Below, piece after piece: positions 9,426-18,717 of a stretch of DNA of 64,000 bases (positions are counted from its first letter, which is position 1; the number at the start of each line of letters is the position of its first letter). Origin of the DNA: Hyphomonadaceae bacterium (GTDB taxonomy: Bacteria; Pseudomonadota; Alphaproteobacteria; Caulobacterales; Hyphomonadaceae); NCBI GenBank assembly GCA_028285145.1, contig JANQQC010000013.1, positions 1 through 64,000 on the forward strand. Direction: 5' to 3'. The position numbers were made by a program, and so were the translations under genes. The notes below the pieces were generated by a model. That model did no database searches and had not been told where the DNA came from. It worked only from the letters and a program-made list of their open reading frames with translations.

Positions 9426-9905
9426 GTGGTATGGGGCATGATGCTTCTGGCAAACATCCTCGTTGCGTCCGCCATGGTCACGCTGACTGTGCTGGTCCAT
9501 TTTCTTGGGCTGGTTGGGCTGGGCGCACTTGTAAAGCGCCGGTTCCGAGCAACACCCATTCCAACATCCGTTGTGCGTCAGTCCGGGGCCGTGCTCGTTA
9601 TTATCCTCAGCCTCTTCGCGCTTCATACGATAGAAATCTGGCTCTACGCAGGATTGTACATGGTGCTTGGCGAGTTCAGGACGCTCGAAAGCGCACTGTA
9701 CTTTTCGACCTCGACTTTCACGACCGTTGGATTTGGTGATCTCTACCTTGACGAGAAATGGCGACTGCTTTCGGCCATCCAGTCGGCGAACGGATTCCTG
9801 CTGATCGGCTGGTCGACGGCATATCTGGTTTCAGTGATGTCTATCATCCGGGACATCGACCGCGACATTGCACAGATGCGCCGGGGCAGGGACGAGCAGT
9901 CCTAA
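9426..9905 (+). CDS. Small potassium-channel family protein (pore domain only)
   Basis: A 159-residue membrane protein. It has an extra N-terminal helix (about 9-35), then the pore unit: helix 54-79, a pore helix near 88-99, the selectivity filter TVGFGD at 100-105, and an inner helix 115-139 with a Gly hinge (G123/G128). It matches the Ion_trans_2 / two-TM K+ channel family and lacks a voltage sensor, RCK/TrkA domain or cyclic-nucleotide domain, so any gating input must come from a partner. The start is uncertain: GTG at 9426 behind GAGGG, or ATG at 9438/9441. The 46-bp gap to the BLUF gene suggests one transcript. Confidence 0.88.
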   Translation: MVWGMMLLANILVASAMVTLTVLVHFLGLVGLGALVKRRFRATPIPTSVVRQSGAVLVIILSLFALHTIEIWLYAGLYMVLGEFRTLESALYFSTSTFTTVGFGDLYLDEKWRLLSAIQSANGFLLIGWSTAYLVSVMSIIRDIDRDIAQMRRGRDEQS

Positions 9906-9978
9906 AGCTGCGTAGACAAGCGTCGATGTGCGCTTATAAGTCCGTCCGCGTACATGTATTCAGTGAGCCGGGGCGGCA

Positions 9979-11979
9979 ATGTTCAAGAAAATACTCATAG
10001 CAAACCGGGGCGAGATCGCCGTTCGAGTGATCAAGACGTGCCGTCGTCTTGGCGTGAAAACGGCTGTTGTCTACTCCGATGCCGATGCCGGTTCCATGGC
10101 CGTAGAAATGGCTGACGAGGCCGTCCATATCGGTCCATCGCCGGCGGCCGAGTCTTATCTCGTCATGGACAAGATCATTGATGCGGTGAAGCAAACCGGT
10201 GCCGAGGCGATCCATCCTGGCTTTGGATTCCTGTCCGAGAACCCTGAATTCGCCCGCCGCCTTGAAAAAGAGAAGATTGGTTGGATTGGCCCGAACGCCC
10301 ACGCCATTGAGGCCATGGGCGACAAGATCAGTTCAAAACAGCTGGCAGCCGATGCTGGTGTGTCGACGGTGCCGGGCCATATGGGCCTGATCAAGGACAC
10401 TGCGGAAGCGGTGAAGATTTCCAACGAGATCGGCTATCCTGTGATGATCAAGGCATCAGCTGGTGGCGGCGGTAAGGGCATCCGCGTCGCTTCGAACGAC
10501 AAGGAAGTCGAAGAAGGCTTCCCCGCTGTGATCGCGGAGGCGAAAGCGTCCTTTGGCGACGACCGGACATTCATCGAGAAGTTCATTCTCAATCCGCGCC
10601 ATGTCGAGATTCAGGTCATGGGCGATAAGCATGGTAACTGCGTCTACCTGTTTGAGCGGGAATGCTCGATCCAGCGCCGCAATCAGAAAGTCATTGAGGA
10701 AGCGCCCAGCCCGCTGCTGGATGAGGCCACCCGCAAGAAGATGGGCGAGCAGGCCGTCGCACTGGCGAAAGCGGTGAATTATGACAGCGCCGGCACCGTC
10801 GAATTCGTCGCGTCCGGTGTCGATAAGAGCTTCTACTTCCTGGAAATGAACACGCGGCTTCAGGTCGAGCACCCGGTCACGGAAATGATCACTGGCGTCG
10901 ATCTTGTCGAGCAGATGCTGCGGTCTGCTGATGGCGAGACGCTTGCGCTCAAGCAGAAGGACCTGAAGATCAACGGTTGGGCCGTTGAGAGCCGGGTCTA
11001 CGCTGAAGACCCGTATCGCAATTTCCTGCCGTCGATTGGCCGCCTGAAGCGCTTCCATCCGCCGGAGGAAGGCGAACTGGGCGATGGGACCGTCCGCATG
11101 GATTCCGGTGTCTGTGAGGGCGACGAGATCTCTATGTTCTACGATCCGATGATCGCGAAACTCGTAACGCATGGAGCCACACGCGATATTGCGCTGGACA
11201 CGCAGGCCGAAGCGCTCGACCGGTTCCACATTGAGGGCATTCAGGACAACATCCCGTTTGTTGCTGCTGTCATGGATGAGACCCGTTTCCGCTCAGGTGA
11301 CATCACCACTGCCTACATCAAGGACGAGTTCCCTGAAGGGTTCGACGGTGTGCCAGCGACGCCGGAGCAGACGCAGATGATGATCTGCGCGGCGGCCTAC
11401 GTTCACGCCGTGTATTCGGCCCGGGCGGCGCAGGTGACGGGTCGGCTTGCGCCCCCGGAAACCCCGCGCACCGATTGGATCGTGATCCTGGGGGACGAGC
11501 ATCACCCTGTCGCGATCAATCTAGGTGAGGGCGAGGCCAAAATCTCGGTGAATGGCGGCAAGGCGCATACCTTTGCCACGGACTGGACACCGGGATCGCA
11601 CCTTGTCGAAGGGGAACTCGACGGTGAGGCAATTGCTGTAAAGTTTGCGGATCGCACTGAAGGTTATGTAATGCGCCATCGCGGCGTAACACGCCGGGCG
11701 ATTGTGTGTTCGCCAGCATCTGCTGAACTGCACGCGAAACTGCCGGAGAAGCCCAAGCCGGACACGTCCAAGCTGATTATCTCGCCGATGCCGGGGCTTG
11801 TTGTCTCAATCGATGTCGAGATCGATCAGGAGGTCAAAGAGGGCGAAGCGGTTTGTGTTGTCGAAGCGATGAAGATGCAGAACATCATTCGCGCCGAGGC
11901 CGACGGAACCGTGAAAGCGATTAATGTCGGGGCTGGTGACAGCGTTGCGGCCGACGAGATCATGATCGAATTCGAGTAG
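9979..11979 (+). CDS. pccA: Acetyl/propionyl-CoA carboxylase, biotin-carrying alpha subunit
   Basis: A 666-residue biotin-dependent carboxylase alpha chain. It has biotin carboxylase N-domain (KILIANRGEIAVRV at residues 4-17), an ATP-grasp domain (KASAGGGGKGIR) and the ERECSIQRRNQK segment. The BC C-domain, a BT linker and the BCCP domain follow, with biotinyl Lys632 in EAMKMQ. It carboxylates propionyl-CoA for odd-chain and branched amino-acid breakdown via methylmalonyl-CoA. The carboxyltransferase (beta) gene is not in this window. Residue pattern and domain order match PccA better than the AccC stand-alone carboxylase. Confidence 0.94.
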   Translation: MFKKILIANRGEIAVRVIKTCRRLGVKTAVVYSDADAGSMAVEMADEAVHIGPSPAAESYLVMDKIIDAVKQTGAEAIHPGFGFLSENPEFARRLEKEKIGWIGPNAHAIEAMGDKISSKQLAADAGVSTVPGHMGLIKDTAEAVKISNEIGYPVMIKASAGGGGKGIRVASNDKEVEEGFPAVIAEAKASFGDDRTFIEKFILNPRHVEIQVMGDKHGNCVYLFERECSIQRRNQKVIEEAPSPLLDEATRKKMGEQAVALAKAVNYDSAGTVEFVASGVDKSFYFLEMNTRLQVEHPVTEMITGVDLVEQMLRSADGETLALKQKDLKINGWAVESRVYAEDPYRNFLPSIGRLKRFHPPEEGELGDGTVRMDSGVCEGDEISMFYDPMIAKLVTHGATRDIALDTQAEALDRFHIEGIQDNIPFVAAVMDETRFRSGDITTAYIKDEFPEGFDGVPATPEQTQMMICAAAYVHAVYSARAAQVTGRLAPPETPRTDWIVILGDEHHPVAINLGEGEAKISVNGGKAHTFATDWTPGSHLVEGELDGEAIAVKFADRTEGYVMRHRGVTRRAIVCSPASAELHAKLPEKPKPDTSKLIISPMPGLVVSIDVEIDQEVKEGEAVCVVEAMKMQNIIRAEADGTVKAINVGAGDSVAADEIMIEFE

Positions 11980-12046
11980 CGACCGCCTTATCGTTAATTG
12001 ATATGAAAGCCGATTGACGGTAAGCGGTGCAGAAAGGGAGTCCGGA

Positions 12047-12571
12047 ATGGATATTCTGAATCTGCTCTGTAATCCGAACGGTCGTATCGGGCCGCGCGAC
12101 TTCTGGCGTGGTGTTATCCTGCTCGTTGGCGGGATGATCATCCTTCAGGTCGGTGGGATTTACGGGGGCGGCATTCTCTCCGCAGCCTTCGGCCTGCTGG
12201 TCTGGGTGATGCCGTACTTTTACCTTTGCGTTTTCGGCAAACGGTTTCACGATTCCGGGCGCACGGCCTGGTTCTATCTGCTTGCATTGGCCGCATACTT
12301 CGTCCTGACAGGCGTGTTCAGCTATGTGTTGACCTACCTGTTTGCGCCGTCATCTCTCGCCCTTCAGGAGGAGATGGAAATGCTGATGCGTGACGGGCGA
12401 TGGATGGATGCATTCGCCTACGGTCCCGAAATCGCAAAACTGCAGATGATCCCAACGCTCCTGTCTCTCTTCGCGACGAACGCCCTTATCGGATACTTTA
12501 TGGCGCGGTTGAAGTCGGACCCGTACGAAAACCAATATGGCCCGCCCACCGGGACCGGAGCGCCGTCCTAG
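12047..12571 (+). CDS. DUF805 family membrane protein
   Basis: A 174-residue integral membrane protein with four hydrophobic segments. It has the DUF805 signatures NPNGRIGPRDFWRG at the N-terminus and KRFHDSGRTAWFYLL after the second helix. Function is unknown for the family. AGGGAG lies before the ATG at 12047. The next gene, 10 bp downstream, is a diverged relative of the same type ([16 protein letters not shown]), so the pair looks like an old duplication transcribed together. Confidence 0.85.
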   Translation: MDILNLLCNPNGRIGPRDFWRGVILLVGGMIILQVGGIYGGGILSAAFGLLVWVMPYFYLCVFGKRFHDSGRTAWFYLLALAAYFVLTGVFSYVLTYLFAPSSLALQEEMEMLMRDGRWMDAFAYGPEIAKLQMIPTLLSLFATNALIGYFMARLKSDPYENQYGPPTGTGAPS

Positions 12572-12581
12572 GCAACCGGAC

Positions 12582-13292
12582 ATGACCGAGGACTCTCCCC
12601 CCATTGATGAGCATCGTCCGTGGATCACTGATCCTGCGGATGCGCCGGCGCGGATGAACTGGTTCAAGACTCTCTTGAATCCGTTCGGGCAGACCTCGCG
12701 CCTTCATTTCACCCGGGCATCGACATTCCTGTTCTTCTTCGCGATCCCGTTTGCGGTCATGATGTTCGCAGGGATGTTTGTTCCCGGGATCATTGGCGTC
12801 GGGGTGATCTCGCTTCTGTCCTTTATCGCGCATGTCAGGCGACTGACATCAGCCAAACGCTCGCCGTTATGGGCCGGGCTCGTATTGCTGCCGCTAGCGG
12901 TTTGCCTTGTCGTTTTCTCAGCGATGGCGTCAGCGAACGTTTCCGAAGCGAATCGCATTTCGGCGCAGATTCTGGCCGACCGTGCCGATCCCGTGGCGGC
13001 GCGCGAGCGGCAGGAAGCCGAGCGTCAGGCGCGTGCTGAGGCCGCTGAAGCGGGCGAAGGCGAAGAGGATGAGCGGGGCCGACCAGATGGCCCGAAGCCA
13101 GGGTTTACGGAGGATGGCGACTTCAGTCCGGTGAAGTTCCTGCTTGATAAGGCGGGCCCGTCTGCTTCTGCTGCGTGGGCGCTGTTTGGATTTGGTGTCC
13201 TTTTGTGGACGGTCTTCTGGGTGGCGCGCCTGCCAAATGGCGGCGGTTCCATCAGCTCACGTTTTGCTGAGCCGGAGCAGGTGTCAGGTTAG
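12582..13292 (+). CDS. DUF805-like membrane protein with charged linker
   Basis: A 236-residue protein with an N-terminal [19 protein letters not shown] segment resembling the DUF805 start. Three hydrophobic stretches (about residues 45-85, 95-112 and 205-225) are separated by an Ala/Glu/Arg-rich, probably coiled-coil, soluble section around 125-185. An ATG at 12537 is in frame, but its codons overlap the previous gene; I prefer 12582. Its 3' end runs 41 bp into the convergent lipB. The family assignment is by resemblance only. Confidence 0.7.
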   Translation: MTEDSPPIDEHRPWITDPADAPARMNWFKTLLNPFGQTSRLHFTRASTFLFFFAIPFAVMMFAGMFVPGIIGVGVISLLSFIAHVRRLTSAKRSPLWAGLVLLPLAVCLVVFSAMASANVSEANRISAQILADRADPVAARERQEAERQARAEAAEAGEGEEDERGRPDGPKPGFTEDGDFSPVKFLLDKAGPSASAAWALFGFGVLLWTVFWVARLPNGGGSISSRFAEPEQVSG

Positions 13293-13971
13293 GGCCGGGA
13301 AGGTCCCGGACGCTTGCACCAAAGACTTGTTCGAAGGCCGTACGCAGTGCCTGATCGGTGACCTGCATGTCCGCGTTCAAACCGAGATCGGCGAGGCTCG
13401 TGACGCCAAATTGCGGGTCATCGATGCCGCAGGGCGTGATGCCGCCGAAATGCGACAGGTCCGGCGAGACGTTCAGGGAGATGCCGTGAAAGCTGACCCA
13501 TCGGCGCAGGCGCACGCCAATGGCCGCGATCTTGTCTTCCCGGAGGTCGTCGCCGTCGGGCGTGCGATCCACCCAAACGCCGACTCGGCCATCGCGCGGA
13601 CCTGCTTCCACGCCAAGAAGGGCGAGCGTCTGAACAATCCACTGTTCAAGGGAGTGGACAAAGGCGCGGACATCCTTTCCGCGAACGTTCAGGTCCAGCA
13701 TCACATAGGCAACGCGCTGACCGGGGCCGTGATATGTGTATTGACCGCCGCGTCCGGCATCGAAAACGGGGAAGCGTGAGGGGTCGCGAAGGTCCTCAAT
13801 CTTTGCGCTGGTGCCAGATGTGTAGAGGGGCGGGTGTTCCAGGAGCCAGATGCACTCCGGCGCGCCTTCTTCACGAATGGCGCGGGCGCGAGCCTCCATG
13901 AAGGCGATGGCTGCCGGATAATCCACTTGCTGCGTCGAGATGCGCCACTCAATGTCACCGGATTCACTCAT
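13252..13971 (-). CDS. lipB: Octanoyl-[ACP]:protein octanoyltransferase
   Basis: Transfers octanoate from acyl-carrier protein to lipoyl domains, the first step of lipoate synthesis. It has 239 residues. The acyl-thioester Cys181 is in GGITPCGI, with its partner Lys147 in [25 protein letters not shown] and [11 protein letters not shown] are family motifs. The frame is open far upstream to 14646, which would cross the tRNA-Leu gene; that extension is not coding. ATG 13971 begins MSESGDIEW; a second ATG at 13980 would add three residues. LipA is not in the window. Confidence 0.93.
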   Translation of the reverse strand: MSESGDIEWRISTQQVDYPAAIAFMEARARAIREEGAPECIWLLEHPPLYTSGTSAKIEDLRDPSRFPVFDAGRGGQYTYHGPGQRVAYVMLDLNVRGKDVRAFVHSLEQWIVQTLALLGVEAGPRDGRVGVWVDRTPDGDDLREDKIAAIGVRLRRWVSFHGISLNVSPDLSHFGGITPCGIDDPQFGVTSLADLGLNADMQVTDQALRTAFEQVFGASVRDLPGPNLTPAPAQQNVS

Positions 13972-14051
13972 GAACCGCATATAGACGCTGTTCGGGGCTT
14001 CACAAATGCGCTGGCCGCTTGTATGCCCGCCGCTTGCCTGTCGAAGGCAGT

Positions 14052-14136
14052 GCGGTCGTGGCGGAACTGGTAGACGCGCAGCGTTGAGGTCGCTGTGGAG
14101 CAATCCGTGGAGGTTCGAGTCCTCTCGACCGCACCA
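14052..14136 (+). tRNA. tRNA-Leu (anticodon GAG)
   Basis: An 85-nt type II tRNA. The acceptor stem GCGGTCG pairs with CGACCGC, the anticodon stem CAGCG/CGCTG encloses loop TTGAGGT with GAG at 34-36, a long variable arm follows, and the T arm has TTCGAGT. CCA is encoded at 14134-14136. It lies between lipB (opposite strand) and mgtE, with its own terminator 10 bp downstream. Confidence 0.96.
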
Positions 14137-14146
14137 TTCAACAGTT

Positions 14147-14168
14147 TCCGGGCATTCCCGGACTTTTT
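14147..14168 (+). terminator. Rho-independent terminator of tRNA-Leu
   Basis: A perfect 6-bp stem TCCGGG/CCCGGA with loop CATT is followed by CTTTTT, 10 bp after the tRNA 3' end. Confidence 0.8.
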
Positions 14169-14267
14169 GAAGCCATCTACAAAAAACAGGTTTTGCAGAG
14201 ACGAGCACCCGCTTAGGAGTTGAGCGGCGCACCAGCTTTCTGACCCCGTTTTCAAGGAGCCCCGGCC

Positions 14268-15638
14268 ATGTCCGAAGAAATTCGCTCCGAAGACAAGGAC
14301 GAAAGAGCGGACCGGCTGGCATCTGAAATCGCTGATGCTGTAGTCGATGGTGATCCCGACAGCGTTGCGCAGACGCTGGCCGAACTTCACCCGGCGGACG
14401 CGGCTGACGCGCTGGAGCAGTTGCCGCGTGAGACCTTCGAGACGGTTGTCGAGCAGCTTGGCGGCGAGTTGCCGACCGAAATCCTGATCGAGCTGCGTGA
14501 TGAGTACCGCGAAAGCGCTGTCGATGTCCTGCCGGATGAGGCGGTTGCGGAGGCGCTGGAAGAGCTGGATTCCGATGATGCGACGGCCATTCTTGAGGAT
14601 CTCGAGGATGAACGGCGTGACCGCGTTCTTGAAGAGCTCGATCCAACAGATCGGGCCGATCTTGAGCAGCGGATGGAGTATGGTGAGGAAACCGCCGGCC
14701 GCCTCATGCAGCGCGAATATGTTGCGGTCCCGGAATTCTGGACGGTTGGTCAGACCATCGATCATGCGCGGGAACTGGGTGAAGAGCTGCCGGAGCAGTT
14801 CTATGAGGTTTATGTCGTCGACCCGGGGCACCGCCTGTTGGGTTTCGTGCTTCTGGCGCAGTTACTAAGATGTGCGCGAGACGTGAAGCTGTCCGATATT
14901 ATGGAGAATCTGGAGTCCGACATATCGGTCGATCTCGATCAGGAAGAAGTCGCCTATCAGTTCCAGAAGTACTCGCTCGCCTCGGCACCCGTGAAGGATG
15001 AAACAGGTCGGCTCGTCGGGATGATCACGGTCGATGACATGGTAGATGTCATCCAGTTGGAGAACACCGAAGACCTTCTGGCGCTTTCGAATGTGAGTTC
15101 TGCCGATGGCTCCCATACGGTGTGGGACTCGGTGCGGGCGCGGTCGCCGTGGCTTGCGATCAACCTGTTCACCGCTTTCGTCGCCTCCGGCATTATCGCG
15201 TTGTTTGAAGGCGCGCTCGATCAGATCGTGCAACTCGCGATTCTGATGCCTGTTGTGGCGGCGCTGGGGGGCAATGCCGGCAGTCAGGGGTTGGCGGTTG
15301 CTGTGCGGGCCATCGCCGAGCGGGAGCTGCAGGGGACGGCTGCCCGGCGGGCCGTGATGCGGGAGTTCCTGACGGGGATCGTGAATGGGGTTTTATTTGC
15401 CGTAGGGGTCGCGATCATCGCCTTTGTCTGGTTCCGCGATCCGGAATTGTCTGTCGTTTTCGGTGCGGCGATGTTCGCAACCTTCGTTTGGGCCGGGATT
15501 TCTGGAATTCTCGTGCCATTGACCCTGAAGCGTCTCGGGGCCGATCCTGCCGTTGCGTCATCGGTTTTCGTGCTCACGATGACCGATATCATGGCGTTCT
15601 TCAGCTTTCTTGGCCTTGCGACGCTGGTTCTGCTTTAA
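14268..15638 (+). CDS. mgtE: Magnesium transporter MgtE
   Basis: A 456-residue Mg2+ channel/transporter. It has an acidic N-domain (residues about 40-140, with [14 protein letters not shown] and [18 protein letters not shown]), paired CBS domains (about 145-270, with [17 protein letters not shown]) and five C-terminal membrane helices. Those include the [21 protein letters not shown] pore segment that forms the Mg2+ site. AAGGAG lies 9 bp before the ATG. I see no Mg2+ riboswitch between the tRNA terminator and the start. It is followed by spmX on the same strand after 115 bp with that gene's own candidate promoter. Confidence 0.95.
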   Translation: MSEEIRSEDKDERADRLASEIADAVVDGDPDSVAQTLAELHPADAADALEQLPRETFETVVEQLGGELPTEILIELRDEYRESAVDVLPDEAVAEALEELDSDDATAILEDLEDERRDRVLEELDPTDRADLEQRMEYGEETAGRLMQREYVAVPEFWTVGQTIDHARELGEELPEQFYEVYVVDPGHRLLGFVLLAQLLRCARDVKLSDIMENLESDISVDLDQEEVAYQFQKYSLASAPVKDETGRLVGMITVDDMVDVIQLENTEDLLALSNVSSADGSHTVWDSVRARSPWLAINLFTAFVASGIIALFEGALDQIVQLAILMPVVAALGGNAGSQGLAVAVRAIAERELQGTAARRAVMREFLTGIVNGVLFAVGVAIIAFVWFRDPELSVVFGAAMFATFVWAGISGILVPLTLKRLGADPAVASSVFVLTMTDIMAFFSFLGLATLVLL

Positions 15639-15676
15639 CGCGTTCCGATCGCAGAAAAGTCTCGTGTCCCGCGAAA

Positions 15677-15692
15677 AGGCGCGTGCTTTGCA
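15677..15692 (+). promoter_or_regulatory. Candidate sigma-54 (-24/-12) promoter of spmX
   Basis: AGGCGCGTGCTTTGCA has the invariant GG at 15678-15679 and GC at 15690-15691, exactly 10 bp apart, and matches most of TGGCACGNNNNTTGCW. It lies 62 bp before the spmX ATG. In Caulobacter, spmX transcription depends on sigma-54 and the activator TacA (known). That this site is used is inference; I have not found the upstream activator site. Confidence 0.55.
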
Positions 15693-15753
15693 ATGACTGC
15701 GGTTAACTTAAAACAACGGTGTCTCAGAACGAGGCGGCCGAACAGGCGAGTCA

Positions 15754-16806
15754 ATGCGGACGTCCAAGGCAGGCATAGAGCTCATAAAGAGCTTCGAAGG
15801 CTTCCAGCCTCTTTCGACTTCCATCGGAAAGGGCCGGTGGGTGATCGGCTATGGGCACGTTAAAGGGGCCCGCCAAGGTCTTCGCATCAGCCGGGAGAAC
15901 GCCGAGGCTGTGCTCCGGGACTACGATCTGCCGCCGATTGAAGCGGCGATCAGCCGCCGGGTGCTCGCACCGATACATCAAAATGAGTTTGATGCGCTTG
16001 TCTCGTTTGTGTTCAGCATCGGGATTGCCGCATTCGAGCGCTCCGAAGTGCTTGAACGGTTGAACACCGGTGATTTTCTCGCCGCTGCTGAGGCTATGGG
16101 GGCCTGGCGAAAAGCGCGGGTGAACGGCCATCCGGTCGTGATCGATGCGCTGGTGCGCCGTCGTGCGTCCGAGCGTGCAATGTTCCTGGAGCATCCAGGT
16201 GGTCGTACGGCCGTTGTTTCAGCCTCGCTCCGGCCTGAAGTCGATCCTGACTGGCATCGCCTTGAGGGTGTGTTCAGCGAGACCTCAGATGAGGACGCGC
16301 CAGAAGTCCCCGAGGAAGACGAAAGCGAAGCGGAAGCCGCAGCGAAGGCCGTCGCCGAGCGCCTGACGCGTATTCTTGGCGAGAGCGGATCGGTCACTCC
16401 AAAACCCGCCTATGTCGAGGCACCGAGCGAGGATGAGATCCGCAAGGCTGTTTCGGCGCTGAGCGGCGATACGGAACCGAGCTATCCTGAGCCGATCGAG
16501 GACTATCCGGCCGTCGAGAAGGTCATCAGTCCCAATCGTGTGGTCGACGATCTGGAACCTCCGATGATACCGCCGCCACCTGGCCCGGCCTTCGAGCCAG
16601 TCGAACCTGTGCCGCTACCTGTTTGGCTGCCATACGCGGCAATTGCGACCTTCGGTGCCATTCTATCTGTCTGGGGCCTGTTCCGGGCAAATGAGGCTGT
16701 AACGCAGGCTGCCGCCAATCAGGGTGTGCTCGGCGGTGTCGTCGGCGCGTTCCTGTTTCTTGTGATGGGATACTATGCGGTGCGGTCGCTAGGCAGCGAC
16801 AGCTGA
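15754..16806 (+). CDS. spmX: SpmX-like polar localization protein (muramidase-fold, two C-terminal TM helices)
   Basis: A 350-residue protein with three parts. The N-terminal GH24 phage-lysozyme fold spans about residues 1-147, with Glu15 in SFEGF and the IGYGH motif at 31-35. A long acidic, proline-rich linker spans about 165-285, and two membrane helices lie at 291-310 and 325-345. This is the SpmX architecture of Caulobacter and relatives, where it places the DivJ kinase or the stalk at the cell pole. By spacing from Glu15, the catalytic Asp position is Ser23/Ile24 and the catalytic Thr is Val30, so lytic activity is probably lost, as described for SpmX. Signal-less export is inferred. It is not a prophage endolysin: no phage genes are nearby. 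Confidence 0.85.
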   Translation: MRTSKAGIELIKSFEGFQPLSTSIGKGRWVIGYGHVKGARQGLRISRENAEAVLRDYDLPPIEAAISRRVLAPIHQNEFDALVSFVFSIGIAAFERSEVLERLNTGDFLAAAEAMGAWRKARVNGHPVVIDALVRRRASERAMFLEHPGGRTAVVSASLRPEVDPDWHRLEGVFSETSDEDAPEVPEEDESEAEAAAKAVAERLTRILGESGSVTPKPAYVEAPSEDEIRKAVSALSGDTEPSYPEPIEDYPAVEKVISPNRVVDDLEPPMIPPPPGPAFEPVEPVPLPVWLPYAAIATFGAILSVWGLFRANEAVTQAAANQGVLGGVVGAFLFLVMGYYAVRSLGSDS

Positions 16807-18582
16807 GGCCGTCGCTGTTTCGATCAGCGGTGTTGCATTATCGAGTGCTTCAACCGCCGCCTGATAACCGGCCTCAACAGCATTGTCGTAAGCTTCCCAG
16901 TCTCTGAGCTCGATATCGGCCAGTTCCGGCAGCATCAGAACATCCACAAGATCCCGGCCTTCATTCGTATCGTTCTTCACCGTTGCGGAGCGCATGAGCA
17001 AACCGGCTATTGGCGGTGCGGCACCAAAACCGCGTCGTGTGACCCAGCCGAAGAAGCCGGGCGGGTTGACAAAGTCTTCCGCGTTCAGGCCTTCAGGTGC
17101 CCGGGTGACGTCGCTTCCAATGATATAGCCGCGATGAAGGTCTCTCATCACGTTGACCGGGAAGTTGTTGAGCACGGCCCCATCGACCAGGATGCTCTTG
17201 TTCCGCACGACGGGTGGGAGAATGCCGGGCAGGGCAATCGTTGCGCGCAGGGCGTCGCGAACGAGGCCGCGCCGATGCACATGATAGGCACCGTCCGTGA
17301 GATTGGTGGAGACGGCAAAGAAGGGCAGCTCAAGATCGCCAATCTCTGCGCTGCCAAAGTGCTCTTTCAAGCGGGCGTTTACCCGATGACCTTTCACCAT
17401 ACTGACCACGGGGAGCTGGTAGTCGCCCAGCGGGTTGCTCTCCACGAAGCCCTTGCGGATGCGGCGTTCGATCTCGTCATCGCTCCAGCCCATGGCGACG
17501 CAGGCGGCGACGACAGCTCCCATGCTTGCCCCACCGACAAAGTCGATGGGCATGTTCCGTTCGCGGAGCGCGCGGATCACGCCGATATGGGCGTACGCCC
17601 GTGCACCACCGCCCGACAGACACAAGCCAATAGATCGCCCAGCCATTGTGCGGGCGAGGCGATCACAGCAATCGCCTTCCAGTTTCGACCAATGAAAGAC
17701 GCGAACACCGCCCGAGGCATCGAGCCATTCCGACGGACGAGCCGCTTTGCGCTCGGTTCCCTGATGGAGGAGCACGACATCGACGAGTTTCAGTGCGAGC
17801 GCTGGCGAATGAATCTCCGGCATTAGGGGGTTGGATGGCCGCGCATCGGCTCGGCCGAGAACCCAGATCCTGTCTGCCTGTCGGGTCGAAAGGCGGAACC
17901 ATGAACTATCACCGATCTGCGAGATCAGGATAACCAGATCGTGCTCGCGTTCGCACTCATCGAAGAAGGCTGTCGGCTTGTCGTCGCCTTCTGCTTCGTC
18001 GATGATCCGCGCGCGCAGGCCCATTCTGGCGAGCGAGGTCTTAAGCGTGCGGGCCCGTAGCTTCAGATCGATTGTGGGTGAGGTCGCCACCAGCGTGAAG
18101 ACTTTGGGCTCCGATCTGGCGGAGCGACGGCCCGCCTGACGCAAACGCACAAGAATGACGCGGATCAATCTTTCAAGAATTTCCGGTTCGGCCTTAATTA
18201 AGCGGTCAAAACCGATGCGTGAGATCCGCAAAACTTCCGAATCACGCAGCGCATAGACAGAGCTGCTGTGCGGAGCGTTCGTATTGTCGGCACCCCCAGA
18301 GAAGAGCGCCATTTCGCCGACAGGCTCTCCGGCGCGAATGTGTCCGATGAACTCCATGCGGCCGTCGACAGAATGCCGGAACGCACCTAGAGAGCCAGAT
18401 AGCACGAAATATATGGCATCTGCAGTCTCGCCCTTCTCGAAAAGAGCGGCCCCAGCGGGCACCGAAAACCATTTTGCCTCCCGGCCGGCAGCACGAAGCG
18501 CACGTCCGGGCGCGTCCTTAAGAAAGGGAATGCTTTTCAGCGTAGGTGAGATGTCCAATCCCATGAGGCTGAACATGCCCAT
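16789..18582 (-). CDS. Cyclic-nucleotide-domain patatin-like phospholipase (NTE family)
   Basis: A 597-residue protein. An N-terminal cyclic-nucleotide-binding fold covers about residues 15-140 (GEPVGEMALFSGG phosphate-cassette-like segment). A central Rossmann-like domain of about 160-300 follows, then a patatin esterase domain with oxyanion loop GGGARAYAHIG, nucleophile Ser353 in GGASMG, and Asp467 in VDGA. It resembles bacterial neuropathy-target-esterase homologues that hydrolyse (lyso)phospholipids. The cassette lacks the usual cAMP-binding Arg (ALFSGGADN), so ligand binding is doubtful. The start is ATG 18582, with GGAG six bases upstream; an in-frame TTG at 18594 would add four residues. 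It overlaps spmX by 18 bp, tail to tail. Confidence 0.88.
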   Translation of the reverse strand: MGMFSLMGLDISPTLKSIPFLKDAPGRALRAAGREAKWFSVPAGAALFEKGETADAIYFVLSGSLGAFRHSVDGRMEFIGHIRAGEPVGEMALFSGGADNTNAPHSSSVYALRDSEVLRISRIGFDRLIKAEPEILERLIRVILVRLRQAGRRSARSEPKVFTLVATSPTIDLKLRARTLKTSLARMGLRARIIDEAEGDDKPTAFFDECEREHDLVILISQIGDSSWFRLSTRQADRIWVLGRADARPSNPLMPEIHSPALALKLVDVVLLHQGTERKAARPSEWLDASGGVRVFHWSKLEGDCCDRLARTMAGRSIGLCLSGGGARAYAHIGVIRALRERNMPIDFVGGASMGAVVAACVAMGWSDDEIERRIRKGFVESNPLGDYQLPVVSMVKGHRVNARLKEHFGSAEIGDLELPFFAVSTNLTDGAYHVHRRGLVRDALRATIALPGILPPVVRNKSILVDGAVLNNFPVNVMRDLHRGYIIGSDVTRAPEGLNAEDFVNPPGFFGWVTRRGFGAAPPIAGLLMRSATVKNDTNEGRDLVDVLMLPELADIELRDWEAYDNAVEAGYQAAVEALDNATPLIETATASAVAA

Positions 18583-18717
18583 TGCGCGCTCCAATGCCTA
18601 GTCTCGCTCTGTCTTGATTGACCACATGCGTATGACCGCGGCGTGACGAGATGATGCTGGTAAATGCACAAATCAGGCCGGATCGAGACAGGTTAAGAGA
18701 TTTTCACCTGAAGTGCA

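Noticed and set aside
11980-12040. Hairpin after pccA
   Set aside because: ACCGC-type arms pair only with a bulge and no T-run follows.
13972-14646. In-frame upstream extension of lipB
   Set aside because: It would run through the tRNA-Leu gene and its terminator; LipB homologues start near 13971.
15754-16200. Prophage lysozyme
   Set aside because: The gene has the SpmX architecture, lacks catalytic residues, and no holin, integrase or capsid genes are near.
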